A stretch of 64,000 bases of DNA from positions 3,849,001-3,913,000 of the forward strand of contig CM034126.1 in the NCBI GenBank assembly GCA_019914995.1, written 5' to 3'. Below the pieces are notes generated by a model, which ran no database searches, was not told where the DNA came from, and was given only the letters and a program-made list of their open reading frames with translations. Made by a program: the position numbers and the translations under genes. This stretch comes from Acanthochlamys bracteata (taxonomy: Eukaryota > Streptophyta > Magnoliopsida > Pandanales > Velloziaceae). Shown one piece after another: positions 1-11,395 of this stretch (positions within the stretch are counted from its first letter, which is position 1; each line of letters begins with the position of its first letter).

Positions 1-1779
1 AAAGACTCTAGATTTGTACTAAACTAGGTACATTTACCAAAAAAATCAAATAAGCAGCTTAACAATTCACATCAAGTATCACATTGTATCTTGTAAAGAC
101 TATTAACTAATGTAAGTATCCTAGATCTCTTCTAAGCATACTTGCACAAAAATTTGAAGTAAAGAGTTAAGGGGAATGAGATGTGCACTAGGAGTGCGAG
201 GTGCTAAGATGTGGGTGTGGGTGAGGGCTGTGAGGCAATAGTGTTTTGTATAATAACAATAAAAAACCTCAAGTTTGAAGCCATATACTTCGAAAACATA
301 ATACACCTAACAAGTTTTTGCTCATTGTTTTAGAAATTGAGAACTCCGGTTAGCTAGAAAATTGCTCAATTCTGCCAAACTATCTGATCCAATTGCTGAA
401 TGACCTGAACCGGTTTAGAGCCATGAACCACAGGTTCGTGATCAAGTTTTGCCAAACCTTGGAACAGAACAGCCTGAAAACAGGTAAATCTAGGCGATTC
501 ACTAGCTAAACTCACATATCCTTGAGTTTATTTAATTTTTTTGCTCTTCTTTCTTTCTTTTTTTATTTATTTAAATTTCCTATTCTTGGTTCTTTTCTTT
601 CCCCCCCTTTTTTAGTTTCTCTTTCTTTCTTCAGTTACTCTCTTTTTCTTCATTTATGTTATTTCTCCAACAATTTTGTTGCATTAAATTTTAATATCTA
701 ATAGTTAGACCTAATAACTTCTTAGATTTAATAGTTTTTTTTCCTTTCATCTTGACTATTTTGTTACTAATTTCTTTTTTTCTCCTTGGTTTTTTTTGTT
801 CTTTTTATGTTTTAATTTCTGTCTTTTTAAGGTATCAGCACAGATGGTTCGGTTCTTGGTGCGTCGGGTCAGAACAATACCAGTAAATCACTGACTCCGG
901 CTCAATTCGGCTCTTAGAACCTTGGTTTCTCTACACTACTTGGATCACTTGACAATAATATATCATGAAGGGCTATCAAGAAAGTCCAAGTGTTGAAATC
1001 CTATTACACAAGGTATGGTAGTGATGAAGTTGTTGATTCTTGCAAAAGTAGATGCACAAAGGTCAAAAATCAACGATCTTTAGACTACACTTCTCAAACT
1101 TGGCCAATGAAAGAAGAAGCATGAGAAGCAAAGTTAAGTAACTTAAAGTCTAGCAACTGTATAACTGCGATAAGTCAAATAGGACAAGCTGGCCATAATG
1201 TGCCCTGAGTTGAAGAAAACTACTCATGAAAATATATATTTAATTAGTCAATTTAAGGCATTAGCAACCTCTTATTACTTCTCTATTTTCAATAGTGATG
1301 TTACTGTTCCAGCAATCTTAACTAATTTGAATTTTCAAAAAGGTTCCTTCATACATATTATTTATTATTTGGCACAATGATCAAACAAACATACCATCAG
1401 TCCTTATCCTAATGAATAACTAACCCCAATACTTGAAATCCTTATTTTTCCAATATAATCCAGATGTCACAATTCTCTTTGTAATATTTTTTTAAAACTC
1501 TCCTACGATTTTTCTTGGCATCTTGCAACCTACCTAATATTCTCATATCCATTAACTATTACAAGAAACTATTACACTATCAATCAAGAGAAACATGAAG
1601 CAAATTTAATAAGGTTGGCTCATTCAGATAAGTTGAACAATTACGAGTTACATCTGTACATGGCAGCTTTATGTTAAATTTCATAGGTTTCTGTAGTGGA
1701 ACTCTTCGTAACAAAACTTCCTAGTTATGATAACATTAGGCATATATAAATTGACAAAACATATGCTACTTGAACTGAC
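1..1779. other. Non-coding DNA left of COG4 exon 1 (long intron or intergenic)
   Basis: No convincing exon is visible on either strand. The consensus donor that ends COG4 exon 1 at 1780 means this stretch should be, at least in part, COG4 intron 1. I looked on the minus strand for the C-terminal COG4 coding sequence and did not find it, so it probably lies outside the window. Positions about 330-500 and 835-925 hold degenerate motifs rich in CCGGTT and GGTTC, like other old repeat remnants in the window. T-rich simple sequence fills about 535-830. Confidence 0.5.
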
Positions 1780-3393
1780 CTGTGCACATTGCTCTTCAAT
1801 CTCATGCCGGAGCTTCAAGACATAATCTGCACTAACATCCATGTTGTTTAAAGCAGTTGCGATCTCAGTCCCTGTCTTCGTCACACCAGCCCCACCCAAG
1901 AATAGCTTGGCACCAAGATTTGGCTCCCTCATCTTCTCTTGCAATGCCTCCTGGTACTCATTAGCCAGCAAATTCCCTGCTCCACTTAACACCGCGAGCA
2001 CAGAGTTTATGCTTGCAGTAGAGATAGCCCTCCTACAGCAGCTTTGAAGCACATAGAATACGTCATCCACCATTGAAGTCGTATGGCTGTCAGGCATATG
2101 CTCATCAATCTTAATTGCCTTGCGGACGTTCTCCACCATGAAGAACTCCTCAAGAATCACATAGAAGCCTGTGAGGTCCTGCACAACCCGGCTGAAGCTA
2201 CCGCTCCTGAATGCCTTAGTTGCACGCGGTCCTAGCTCAGGATCAACAGAACCAAGGTCCTGGATCTTAGATATCATGAAGTCAGTATAATCCTCTCCCA
2301 GCCGGGTCAAAGATAGTATCTCCTCCAAGTACATCTCAACCTCTCTAGGATCAGGTCCTTCAGGAACTCCAACATTGAGCAGGTTCTTACTATAAGAATT
2401 TATCTCAGATGCAATTCTTGCGAGCTTCCTGTAATCCATGTACTTCTTGAGGATTTGGGTGCCACGAGAGTCGCATTCCTCCTGGAGCTCGCAGATAGCA
2501 TACACGATAGCATCCTCACCACAGAGGCTACGAAGCACCTGGTCATTCTCCTCAACAGCAAGCACAATGTCCTTGAACAAACTAGTAAGGCAACCAACAA
2601 AATTAGCCCGTTCGCCAGTCACATTAACCTTCTGCTGCTGATCAACGAGCTCACAAAGATGCTCAAATTCAAGTCGTGACCTCATGGCAATAACCTTCTT
2701 CAGATAAGCAACATAGATCTGGAGACCTTCTTCATGAAGGCCTAGAGGCGGGAAAATTCTCACAAGCTGAAGAATGGTGGCATGATCACGGGCATCAACG
2801 GCAGCAGAGAGGCGAGTTCTCGCTATCAATTCAAGCTGGCGCTTACAGTCCATCAGCTGATCCCTTTGCTCCGAGGACGGATCCTTAAACTGCGAATCAA
2901 TATCAAGAAATTTACGAACAGCGGCAGCCGCAGACTCCAAATCATCGGCAGCAAGCGCGCGGCGAGCCGAATCTAAGCACCGCGTCCGTTCAACAATAGC
3001 TTCAATCCGTGAAAGCGTAGCAGCAACGCGCGACTGAGCGAGATCAAGGTCACGAACCTTGCGAGAAACCTTATCAGCGAGATCAGCAGTAGAACTGAGC
3101 GAAGATAAGAGAGAGTTGGCTTCTGATCGCGCGACATCGAGGAGGGTTGAAGAACGAGAGACGGTGGAGAGTTGGCGATCAAGTTCGGTGCGTTGGGAGA
3201 GGAGTGATTCGAGACGGAGATCGAGACCACGCTGATAAGCAATGCATTCATGGAGGAGACGAGTCATTGCGCCGACATCGGTTAGCGAACGGATCTGAGC
3301 GAGAGTGCTGGGATCTCCGAAGTCGAGCTCCGGCTCTGGATTTTCCAGCGAATGTGAAGTAGGCGGCGACGCTCTAGGTGATGCTACTGCCAT
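1780..3393 (-). CDS. COG4: Conserved oligomeric Golgi complex subunit 4, first coding exon (partial)
   Basis: This subunit belongs to the eight-subunit COG tethering complex, which captures vesicles in retrograde transport within the Golgi. The exon encodes the first 538 residues from the ATG at 3393. It ends at a consensus donor (ACAG|GTCAGT) at 1780/1779; reading on past that point gives unrelated residues before a stop. Visible features are a Ser/Pro-rich start, a heptad-like helical region (about residues 30-140, containing LADKVSRKVRDLDLAQSRVA) typical of the COG4 N-terminus, and an uninterrupted helical-rod body. Family members in plants run to about 740 residues, so roughly the last 200 are missing and expected further left. 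The frame is fully open, so the gene looks functional. The leader just upstream contains a short GA repeat (about 3400-3422). The identification rests on recognising the protein sequence and is strong. Confidence 0.93.
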
Positions 3394-3399
3394 CGAAGA

Positions 3400-3422
3400 A
3401 CAGAGGCAGAGAGAGAGAGAGT
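3400..3422. repeat. GA microsatellite in COG4 leader
   Basis: A short run of alternating A and G lies just upstream of the COG4 start codon on the minus strand, where it reads as CT. CT-rich leaders are common in plant housekeeping genes. Confidence 0.6.
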
Positions 3423-3557
3423 TCGCCTGCCGTCGGTGAAGGAAAACTAAAAGTTATAATAAACTCTCTAAGCCCATGCCGCCCAATATTAGCAGCCCAA
3501 TTCATATACAACCCAATAAGTATAAAACCGTCAAGCTAACGTTGACTCTACACATTG

Positions 3558-3785
3558 CAGGCTGCGTTGACATTCCATTTAAAAAACTATTTTTTATTTT
3601 TTTTATTTTATATTTTTTAATATATATTATAATTATTTAAAAATTTAGATAGTTTAAAAAAATTTATGTATTATATATTTTTATTTATTTTTTAAAATAA
3701 AAATATAATTTATTTTTTAAAAAAAATAAAAATATTATATATTTAAAAAAATTTTCATTTTATAAGTAATCTGAAACGCACTCTG
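3558..3785. repeat. Tourist-like AT-rich MITE, degenerate copy
   Basis: The left end reads GGCTGCGTTGACATTCC. The right end, reverse-complemented, begins GAGTGCGTTTCAGATTACTT. The body is the T-rich then A-rich sequence shared with the better copies at 13077, 45067 and 62522. No clear target duplication is visible. It lies between the COG4 leader and the ankyrin relic. Confidence 0.55.
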
Positions 3786-3929
3786 ACTCTAGCGAGGCAT
3801 CATTGCTTATACATGCTTCTTTGTCCTTACCAGCTTTTGAAACTTCAAGACCAAAAAAAAGCTCGCGATTGCCTTCAATTCTTTAGTTAGCTCTTTCAAT
3901 CTTTCATTTTCTCCAACAACGGCAAGGAA

Positions 3930-4975
3930 CGCGACAGCACGGAGAAAGCACACAATGAGCTGGTAACTGCTGTGGGGCCGAGGCATGTGGAGGTGGTCTT
4001 CGCCGGAGACGTTGAGGTGGTGGAGGAATCCTTGAACTCTTCGGTGGACGTGAACTGTATTTAGACTGTGAACTTGAGAGTGAAGCGTACGGAGACTGTG
4101 GTCTGAGAGGAAGCGGAGGATGAGGTCACGACCCAGGTACGAGGAATTACACACTGCTCTCATGCCGCTGTTTGCCTCCGCACGTTCTGGTCATGCTGAT
4201 ATTGTTCACAAGCTCTTTGTAGATTCTCTCTCTCACTCACTCTTTTCAATTGATTTCTTTTGCTAGCTTACTTGATACAACAAGAGAATCTAACAGGTTG
4301 CATAATAGCTTCTACTTTATATATAACTTTTATAAGTATAGAATGCATATACAATCTGAACCACCAATGTTAGTGGGTATCTCAACCCATGGTGCGAACT
4401 CAAGCTTAATAAATTTACTCCAGTTATATATTAGATTCAGAACGTATGATTGGTATGAACATTTAGTGAGATATTTATGAGTGATAAGAGGAGAGAGTGT
4501 ACTTTAATGAATCCAAATAGCTAGATTTTTAGAACAACATGATTGTCAGGTGTATATGCTGATCAGACATGCTACGGTGCTCCTTTATTATTTACTCAGA
4601 ATAGTCATAAAAATTTCTTTATGTTTAGATTTACATTTCAACATCTCGGGCAAGTCTAATGGGTATACTTTTCCTTGTTTGTTCTTTTGCTCACTTGTAC
4701 TTTTCTGTAACACACAATTGGCTGGAGCAGAAGTTAACCAGAAGTTATTTCAAGGATATGCAATAAAAGCAGCTTCCCTTGAAGGCCACCGTGATATTTA
4801 TTCTTGATATGCTCCTGAAAGCGGGAGCCTACGAAGAAGCCGTGAAGAAGCTTTATATAATTATGAGGCCTGCATTTGTGGAGAGGCTGAAGCTGTAACA
4901 CGACTACTCTTCACGGAGATGATAAGGCTTGACACTGCTGGACATGCGTTGGACACTGCGAGCTCTTAGAGTCTT
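3930..4975 (+). pseudogene. Ankyrin-repeat protein gene, decayed
   Basis: Pieces of a plant ankyrin-repeat protein can be read in order in several frames. About 3985-4050 holds VVFAGDVEVVEESLNSSVDV, followed by an in-frame stop. About 4135-4220 gives YEELHTALMPLFASARSGHA in another frame. About 4725-4795 gives GAEVNQKLFQGYAIKAASLE. Then come ILDMLLKAGA, a frame change to EEALYNYEACICGEAEAVTR, and LDTAGHALDTASS before a stop. The order matches the family pattern of an N-terminal ...VDVN..., ...EEFKTDVTALF..., ADVNQKLF.G, LLKAGA and ...HALVTA. There are at least three frame changes and several stops. The 4230-4720 segment has no match and is an intron remnant or insertion. The C-terminal ankyrin repeats are missing. 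I read this as a dead, truncated copy. Confidence 0.72.
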
Positions 4976-5276
4976 CATTCATTGATGTTGTCGAGAAATT
5001 ATTGAGGTGTCCTACTCTTTAATTTCCTTTAAGAAACTGCTTGCACTTTTTTAACGTCTTACATAGAAAGTGTTGAATTTACAGAACAGGGAATCCTGAA
5101 AACTGTAATCCGGCACGGTAAATGATCACAGTTACACTCAAATGAAGGGCTGATAATGCTGAAGCAAATCAAGGAGAGCCACTTTTCGTAGTAACAGCAT
5201 TTATTGTGCCGAACTTGCAAAAACGCTTCCTCTTTTTTCAGGCTGCGTCGCAATTTTCCCGCTCCATGTAGTTGTC

Positions 5277-5284
5277 TATAAATA
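5277..5284 (+). promoter_or_regulatory. TATA box of the KIN-1 gene
   Basis: CTATAAATAC is a strong plant TATA box about 30 bases before a likely start of transcription near 5310. It is the only clear TATA in the 700 bases before the kinesin start codon. The leader that follows is CT-rich. Confidence 0.6.
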
Positions 5285-5309
5285 CCGGCATTCACTCCAA
5301 AATCCATCT

Positions 5310-5986
5310 CATTTCATTCAATTTTCAGGTCTCACCTTTTGCTCCAGAGGAGTGGAGACAGCTCTCTCCTCGCGATCAAACTCATTCTTCCCGGCGTGAT
5401 CCCTCTGCTATTTTAAATCTGTAATCAAGCGGTTCCATACTAGATCGATTCTTCTGTTGCCTCACAATTGCTAATAAAAGTTGTTTAGATCATTGTCTAG
5501 ATCTCTCATCTGTGAGTGTTCTTCTAATTCCTTGCTCTGGATTAGATCTAGATTTCTAGAAACTTCATTTGGTAGAAGTTAGATCTCTAAGTTTTTGGTC
5601 GCTTCTCTCTTCAGTTTATTGTTTTATATATGTTAATCACGTGGTTGAGAGTGTGATTTTAACTCAAAGTTTTCGCTGAGATTGCTCTGGACTACTGCAG
5701 TTAGATCCAATAGTTAGTTTGGAACTGCAATACTGGTGGTGTTCTTTCCTTTTTCGTTTTTTATATTTGTTAATTAACACAAATTCCGGGAAACTTTTGG
5801 TGCTTGTTGAATAATCGCCATATGTTGTTAATTATCTCCATTTTTTGTGTTTATAAATGAATGGTTTTGCCTGACTGTTCTTCTTGAGAAAATTAATTGC
5901 GACATGGACACTAATTTCCTTGTTAATGGTGGATGACTAATGGAATTTGTAATTATGAGTTTGATCTCTTTTATAGGAAAGGGATA
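5310..5986 (+). other. KIN-1 5' leader with probable leader intron
   Basis: The sequence from about 5310 is CT-rich leader. A possible donor (ATCT|GTGAGTG) lies at about 5511, and a polypyrimidine-AG acceptor (CTCTTTTATAG) ends at 5976, ten bases before the ATG at 5987. The intervening 460 bases are AT-rich with no long frame. A leader intron is common in plant genes of this kind. The donor position is inferred only. Confidence 0.45.
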
Positions 5987-8900
5987 ATGTCAAATGTGAC
6001 TGTCTGTGTTCGGTTTAGACCTCTAAATCAGAGAGAACGAAAAATCCATGGAGATAGTGTTTGTATCCAAGCTTCAGATGCAGAGTCTTTCATATTCAAG
6101 GTGCTTTCCATGTATTCCCTTTACCATTTCGTGTTAAGCTGTAGTTTACTCTCGCCGGTATTTATATGTAAGTCATACTGATGTGATTTATGTTTACCAT
6201 AGGATGAGAAAGAAGAAGATCAGCTCTTCTGCTTTGACAGAGTCTTTTATCAGGACTCCTTGCAAGCCGATGTCTATGATTTCTTAGCAAGGCCTATAGT
6301 TCAAGGTTCCTAGTCTAAGATACTAAGTTCAAATACTCTGCTAATTTGATACTGTTACAAGAATTGGGCCTGGCCTCAACTGCTTACTGAATCTTTTCTT
6401 TGTACAGATACTGTTGATGGTGTTAATGGGACCATTATCACCTATGGTCAGGTAAGTATTGTATTGTGGCAAGCTTTTTGTTGTGGTTGCTGTATAGGTA
6501 CTCATTCTGATAACAATCTTGAGCTTATAGCCTTGATTTCACAAATTTAGAACCATCTTCCTTATCTCTATGATGATGATATATCTGATTTTCTTTTTAT
6601 GTATTTGAATGTAACAGACTGGTGCAGGAAAAACATATAGCATGGAAGTAAGTGAATAGACATAAATAGAATGTAACTTATGCAACCTGCTTTGGTTTGT
6701 AGCAATTTACTATCTTCTCTCCTATCAGGGTCCTGGTATACTAGAGGATGATGAGGAAAAGAAAGGTCTACTTCCACGTGTCTTGGATGGGCTATTTGAT
6801 TCATTAAAAGCTAATTCGAAAGATGCAAATTATTCTGTGAAGCTGTCAATGGTATGAAATGAAAATTTATCCATTTACTGACTATAGCATCACTTAAATT
6901 ATTGAATATGCAGCTTTGGCATTTATAGGTGGAGATTTATATGGAAAAAGTGAGGTTTGTATCTCTGTCAAGCTTATTTCTAGGAGTGCTTGAGCAAAGA
7001 CCATTTGTATAACACAATTTAGTCTCTACTACATTTTCAGAGACCTTTTTGATCTGTCGAAAGATAATCTGCAAATTAAAGAGAACAAGAGTCAAGGGAT
7101 ATATCTTTCTGGGGCAACAGAGGTATAGGCACAAAATTTGTGGTCTATACTCTCCTGCTTCAAATATATGTAGTAACGGTATTGATTGTCTAGCAATTCT
7201 ATGTTACAGATAACTATCCCTGATACTACAGAAGCTTTGAGGTGCCTTCAAGTAAGTTCTAGTCTGGTACTTCAAATTGTTTGAGACCCTTAATCTAACA
7301 GATGACTGAACTTACAGCGAGGCATTGCTAATAGAGCAGTTGGGGAGACACGTATCCTTTCCGCTGAAGACATAATAAATATAAACATGAAATAACGTTT
7401 TGCTAATATATTACTTTTGCTATTAAATGGGTGCGTCATGTTCCTTCCTATACTCAGCATTTATAGAAATGAATATGTCTAGCAGCAGAAGCCATTGTGT
7501 ATATATTTTCACAATTCAGCATGTGTCTGCGGCTGTTGGGAGGTACATCTACTTGTAACTTATCCTTTATGATTTCATGAAAATGACCTTGCTCAAACAT
7601 TTATGAACCTATATATGGAAATAGTATAACCACTGTCCTTGTGCTAGTTTATAGCTACGTTGTCTGAAATCCATGTGATTGTTGGGTGGCTGATCTCTTT
7701 CATTTAGAAAATCTAGTCTCAAGCTGGACGCATATATGAATGAATTATTCTGATAAAGGTGTAAAATGCTGTGCAATTAGCAGAAGTAACTTTAGAACAT
7801 TTTGACTTCAACATACAAGAGGTGGGGAAAAAGATACTTTGTCATTCTCACTTAAACACCGTGAAATTGATGTAAAGGTATTATTTTGATGTTGTGTAAT
7901 CCTCGTATTAATTTTATGTTTCTTGTTAATACTTTGGTTCTTTTAGATGCCATCTGTTGTTTCCCTCTTATGTCCAACATTTAGTATATTGTTGTAAATC
8001 TGTGGTTAACTATATCAGGCTGAAAAATGGAAAACTTATTCTTGTCGACTTAGCTGGATCTGAGAAAGTTGAGAAAACAGGAGCCGAAGGAAAAGTCCTT
8101 GATGAAGCGAAGACCATTAACAAATCCCTTTCAGCTCTTGGAAATGTGATAAATGCTTTGACTGCTGGTGTGTGCTTCTTGATTCCCTAGATTTAAAAAT
8201 AGTTCCAAGCTTTTGCCCAAAGCTTTTAGCCATCAATATTATACATCACAGGTAGGGTGAATCATGTACCTTATCGTGACTCAAAACTTACTCGGATTCT
8301 GCAAGATGCACTGGTCAGTCTTCTTATCTGTGTATTTATGATGTTACCTCTAGTGTTAAATTTTCTTTATGGTGCAGGGTGGAGACTGCAGGACTGGCCT
8401 ACTGTGTTGCAGCTCACCAAGTTCCTCAAATCTTGCTGAGAGTCTCTCTACCCTCCGATTTGGAACTAGGCATGCTTTTCTCCAAATTTATCAAGCCACC
8501 AAGTTGCTCATATATTTCTACCTATCTGATGAAATATATGTAACTACTAACTGACCTCATTGCAGGACTAAGTTTATCAAGCCACCAGCTAGACCTGCTC
8601 TTCTGAATATCCAACCAAACAGCTTTGCCAGCGAATGCAGCAGCCCTTTGGACCAAATCACTGATGACCAGAGCCAATGTGACTCATATGATAGGGTTAG
8701 CCAGGCTTACGAGAAGAGTGACTCATCTGATAGAATCATGAGCAAGGTCTGTAAGGAGTAGCAACTCTAACTCTTCTTAATTCTTGTGTCTTACTGTTAT
8801 AAATTGGTTTAAGTTGCAGTTGAGGGAGAGTTTTAGTGAGGAAAATGTGAATCTTCTTGAAGAGATCTTTGTAATGGAGGGCATTTTAATTGATCCATGC

Positions 8901-9247
8901 TTGAATGAAAAGTCAGGACCTACATGTGATGAAACTGTTGCCAAGACATTTGCAGCACTGGAAGAAGCTATTTTGGAGCTCAAAGATGAGAATGAAGAGG
9001 TAATTCCTACCAGATTCATGGATTGACTTAGTTTTATGTGAATTTACTGACTTAACCTTTTTTATTCTGTTTTGCTAATGGGTTGCAGCTTAAAAGACAG
9101 AATAGTAAGCTGAAGACCGAGCTGGCAGTGTGTCTACAGTTGAGTCATAACTCCGATGCAGTAACTAAGACATGCTTCTTTGATATGCTGGTTGGCACTT
9201 TCTGTTTGCTTAGCCTTTTGACTTGGCTGCAGTTACTGTTGAGGTAA
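5987..9247 (+). CDS. KIN1: Kinesin-like protein, KIN-1 class
   Basis: A microtubule motor ATPase of the plant kinesin-1 class. I place 16 exons: 5987-6100, 6203-6305, 6408-6451, 6618-6647, 6729-6851, 6929-6954, 7041-7122, 7210-7251, 7318-7351, 7467-7542, 8019-8167, 8252-8313, 8378-8469, 8566-8746, 8820-8999 and 9089-9247. They join in phase to 498 residues. The motor domain is N-terminal (about 1-330), with P-loop GQTGAGKT (86-93), switch I NMSSSRSH (202-209), switch II DLAGSEK (235-241) and the microtubule-contact stretch [14 protein letters not shown]. The overall sequence resembles Arabidopsis KIN-1. A short stalk ([20 protein letters not shown]) follows. The last 23 residues are strongly hydrophobic ([13 protein letters not shown]), which looks like a C-terminal membrane anchor. 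The intron after 8469 starts with GC rather than GT. The stop codon lies inside a donor-like GAG|GTAAGC, so another 3' end by splicing is possible. All motor motifs are intact. Confidence 0.92.
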
Positions 9248-10639
9248 GCTAATCATGTCACTGAACATACACAATCACTACTAGGGTAGCAAGCGAGCAA
9301 CTGATATTCCAACCTATTAACACTTGCTCAGCACTATTTCCTTGTAGTTCAACATGAGAAGATTGTTTTCTGGGACAGCAATGCCTTGCAATATCAAAAT
9401 CTTGAGAAGCTTTAGATTATCCAAATTGCATGACTTCCTATGAATATCAATAAAGTTGGAGACTTGCGATTTACAGACGTGCGGAAAACTTGGTTCAATT
9501 ACGTAGGCATATTGTTTCAGCAGTAGGAGCAAATCATTCCATACCTTATTTGTTATTAATCTGACACTGCCATGATCAAACTCTGAATGTTATCACATTA
9601 GATAGATTAATACCTGCACTCTTGTTATAGTAGTTTTTTTCCCATTTTCTTTTGTTTTCTTGAGATGAAATTGCAAGTTTAGATATGTCCCTAGAGCCTT
9701 CTCAAAAGTTGTTCATGAGTTATAATGCTATCAAACATAGTTGGTAGGTCCCCCTGAATCGTCTGGGTTGATCTGCGAAATATTGATTCGGATAATAAAT
9801 TGGTCTGAATGTGTAAACTAATAGAATATTCTTCAAACCGTTCTACTCAAATTGAACTGTCTGGTTCAATTAAAAATTGCTAATCCGGTCAGATGATTGA
9901 AAGCGATATATTCTTTTTTATTAAAAAATATATTAAAATAATTTTTATATTTTTTTAATAAAAAATAAGTTAAAAATATTTTTTTAATAAAAAAAATAAT
10001 TTTTGGGCGTAAAAGAAGGCACCCAGAATGTTACTTCTGCTTCCACCACCATCCATTGTAACACGGCAAAGTATAATTACAGCGCTGGTTGAACTGTTTA
10101 CTCGAACAGCGTTTCGGGTCAATATCCGATTTAGTTTTTACAGCTCTACTTTGAAGTAAACCCACATGTTTGAAAATCGTACTTAAATGTCTTAAATAAC
10201 TTTTATAAGATGAGCTGTTGAGAAAAAGCGGTACTTCTCATTTCAATTCTTGGTTGAAGATTCTTTCTGTTGGCCAATTATTCCGTCTTTTTATTTTAAC
10301 GCTGTGTTTGGTTGGGGTGTTCATAAAGGGATTAGAGGGGAAGGGAAAACGATTCCCCTCAATGTTGTGTTTAGGTTGCAATATACTGTTGAAAGTGGGG
10401 TGGAACGGGGGAAGTAGGGAGGGAAAGAATCTACTGCGCCGGAGTAGAAACATTACACCCCAAATCGGGGTAGAATGGGGGAGACAGAACCGCTGGCGCT
10501 GGAGTTTTCTCATTCCTGCCCCTGCGTTTTCGCTCCATCTTGCTCCCGCGTCTTCGCTCCAGATCGGCGCAGATCGCTATCTGTTTGTTCGCCGCGCTCG
10601 CTTCCCCTCCCATTCGTCGGCGATCTATCTCCGGTAGAC
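9248..10639. other. Intergenic DNA after KIN-1
   Basis: The first 300 bases are probably the kinesin 3' UTR. About 9740-9900 and 10080-10150 hold old repeat-like sequence rich in GATTCGG, CCGGTC and GGTTCAATT motifs, around an AT-rich core (9910-10000). About 10300-10480 begins with GTGTTTGGTTGGGGTG, the type of sequence often found at plant MITE ends. No gene is supported. Confidence 0.5.
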
Positions 10640-11395
10640 CTCGGTTTCTCTTCCTGATGGGCGCGCTGTTGCAGTTAAACGGCTGCGTCGCCGCCACACG
10701 CCTGCAGCTACGGCTTCGTTCTGTAATGAGATTTTGATTCTTTCTTCCTTCTCATACCCGAACCTAGTTCGGCTTCATGAATACTGCTGTGATCCACGAG
10801 GTGAGATTTTGCTTGTCTATGACTATGTTTGTAACGGCACGCTGGCCGATCACCTGCACATGCGGAGTAGCAGCGGCGCTACGGCGCTTACCTGGGCTAA
10901 ACATGTTGACGTTGCTTTGCAGACGGCTTCGGCTCCAAGTATCTCCACTTCTCTCTCAAGCCTCCCGTTGTTCACCATGATATGACCTCGGCGAACATAT
11001 TCCTCGACCATGATTTGCATGTCAAGGTATCATCACCTTTCATCACCACCGACCTATCTACCACTTAATTTGATGCAGTCATGATATCGCAATTCATGTT
11101 CTGTAGTAGAATTTATGGAATAGATTCTCAAATTTCAATAAATTTAGTACATCTAGCTACTTTAATGTGTTCATTTTCTCGCCTCAGATGATTTAGTTAG
11201 TGTCCAAATTGAGAATTCATGTTTGTGGTTTAGTCTAATAGATTGGAACTAGTGACTACAATGAATTTGGGCAGAGACAGCAGGGAAGTGTCACTGACAG
11301 AGCTGGTGGTTGGTAAGATCCAGGTTGGAGCTCTTCACCAGGTCGTTGATCTGGCTGTTGCATCTGATGAGATAAGGTTTGGTTAAGAAACTAGG
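10640..11395 (+). pseudogene. LRK10L-type receptor kinase fragment
   Basis: This is a decayed piece of the kinase domain of the plant LEAF RUST 10 disease-resistance-locus receptor-like kinase family. From about 10642 one frame reads SVSLPDGRAVAVKRLRRRH, with the catalytic AVK lysine, then NEILILSSFSYPNLVRLHEY and LLVYDYVCNGTLADHLH. Near 10925 the frame changes to YLHFSLKPPVVHHDMTSANI and FLDHDLHVK, which ends at a donor-like GTATCA (about 11027). The HRD motif reads HHD. After a gap, about 11260-11380 reads GRDSREVSLTELVVGKIQVG and ALHQVVDLAVASDEI, the usual C-lobe end of the family. The extracellular region, membrane span and activation segment are missing. With a frameshift, a changed HRD motif and these gaps it cannot make an active kinase. 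Confidence 0.75.

Noticed and set aside
1-1680. Remaining COG4 exons on the minus strand
   Set aside because: I looked for the C-terminal COG4 coding sequence and found no matching piece.
3807-4163. 118-codon open stretch on the minus strand
   Set aside because: It lies opposite the ankyrin-repeat relic, whose plus-strand pieces are recognisable; the minus-strand protein resembles nothing.
10218-10737. Several overlapping open stretches on both strands
   Set aside because: They overlap each other in a GC-richer patch and have Arg/Ser/Leu-rich composition without motifs. Only the kinase frame starting near 10640 is recognisable.
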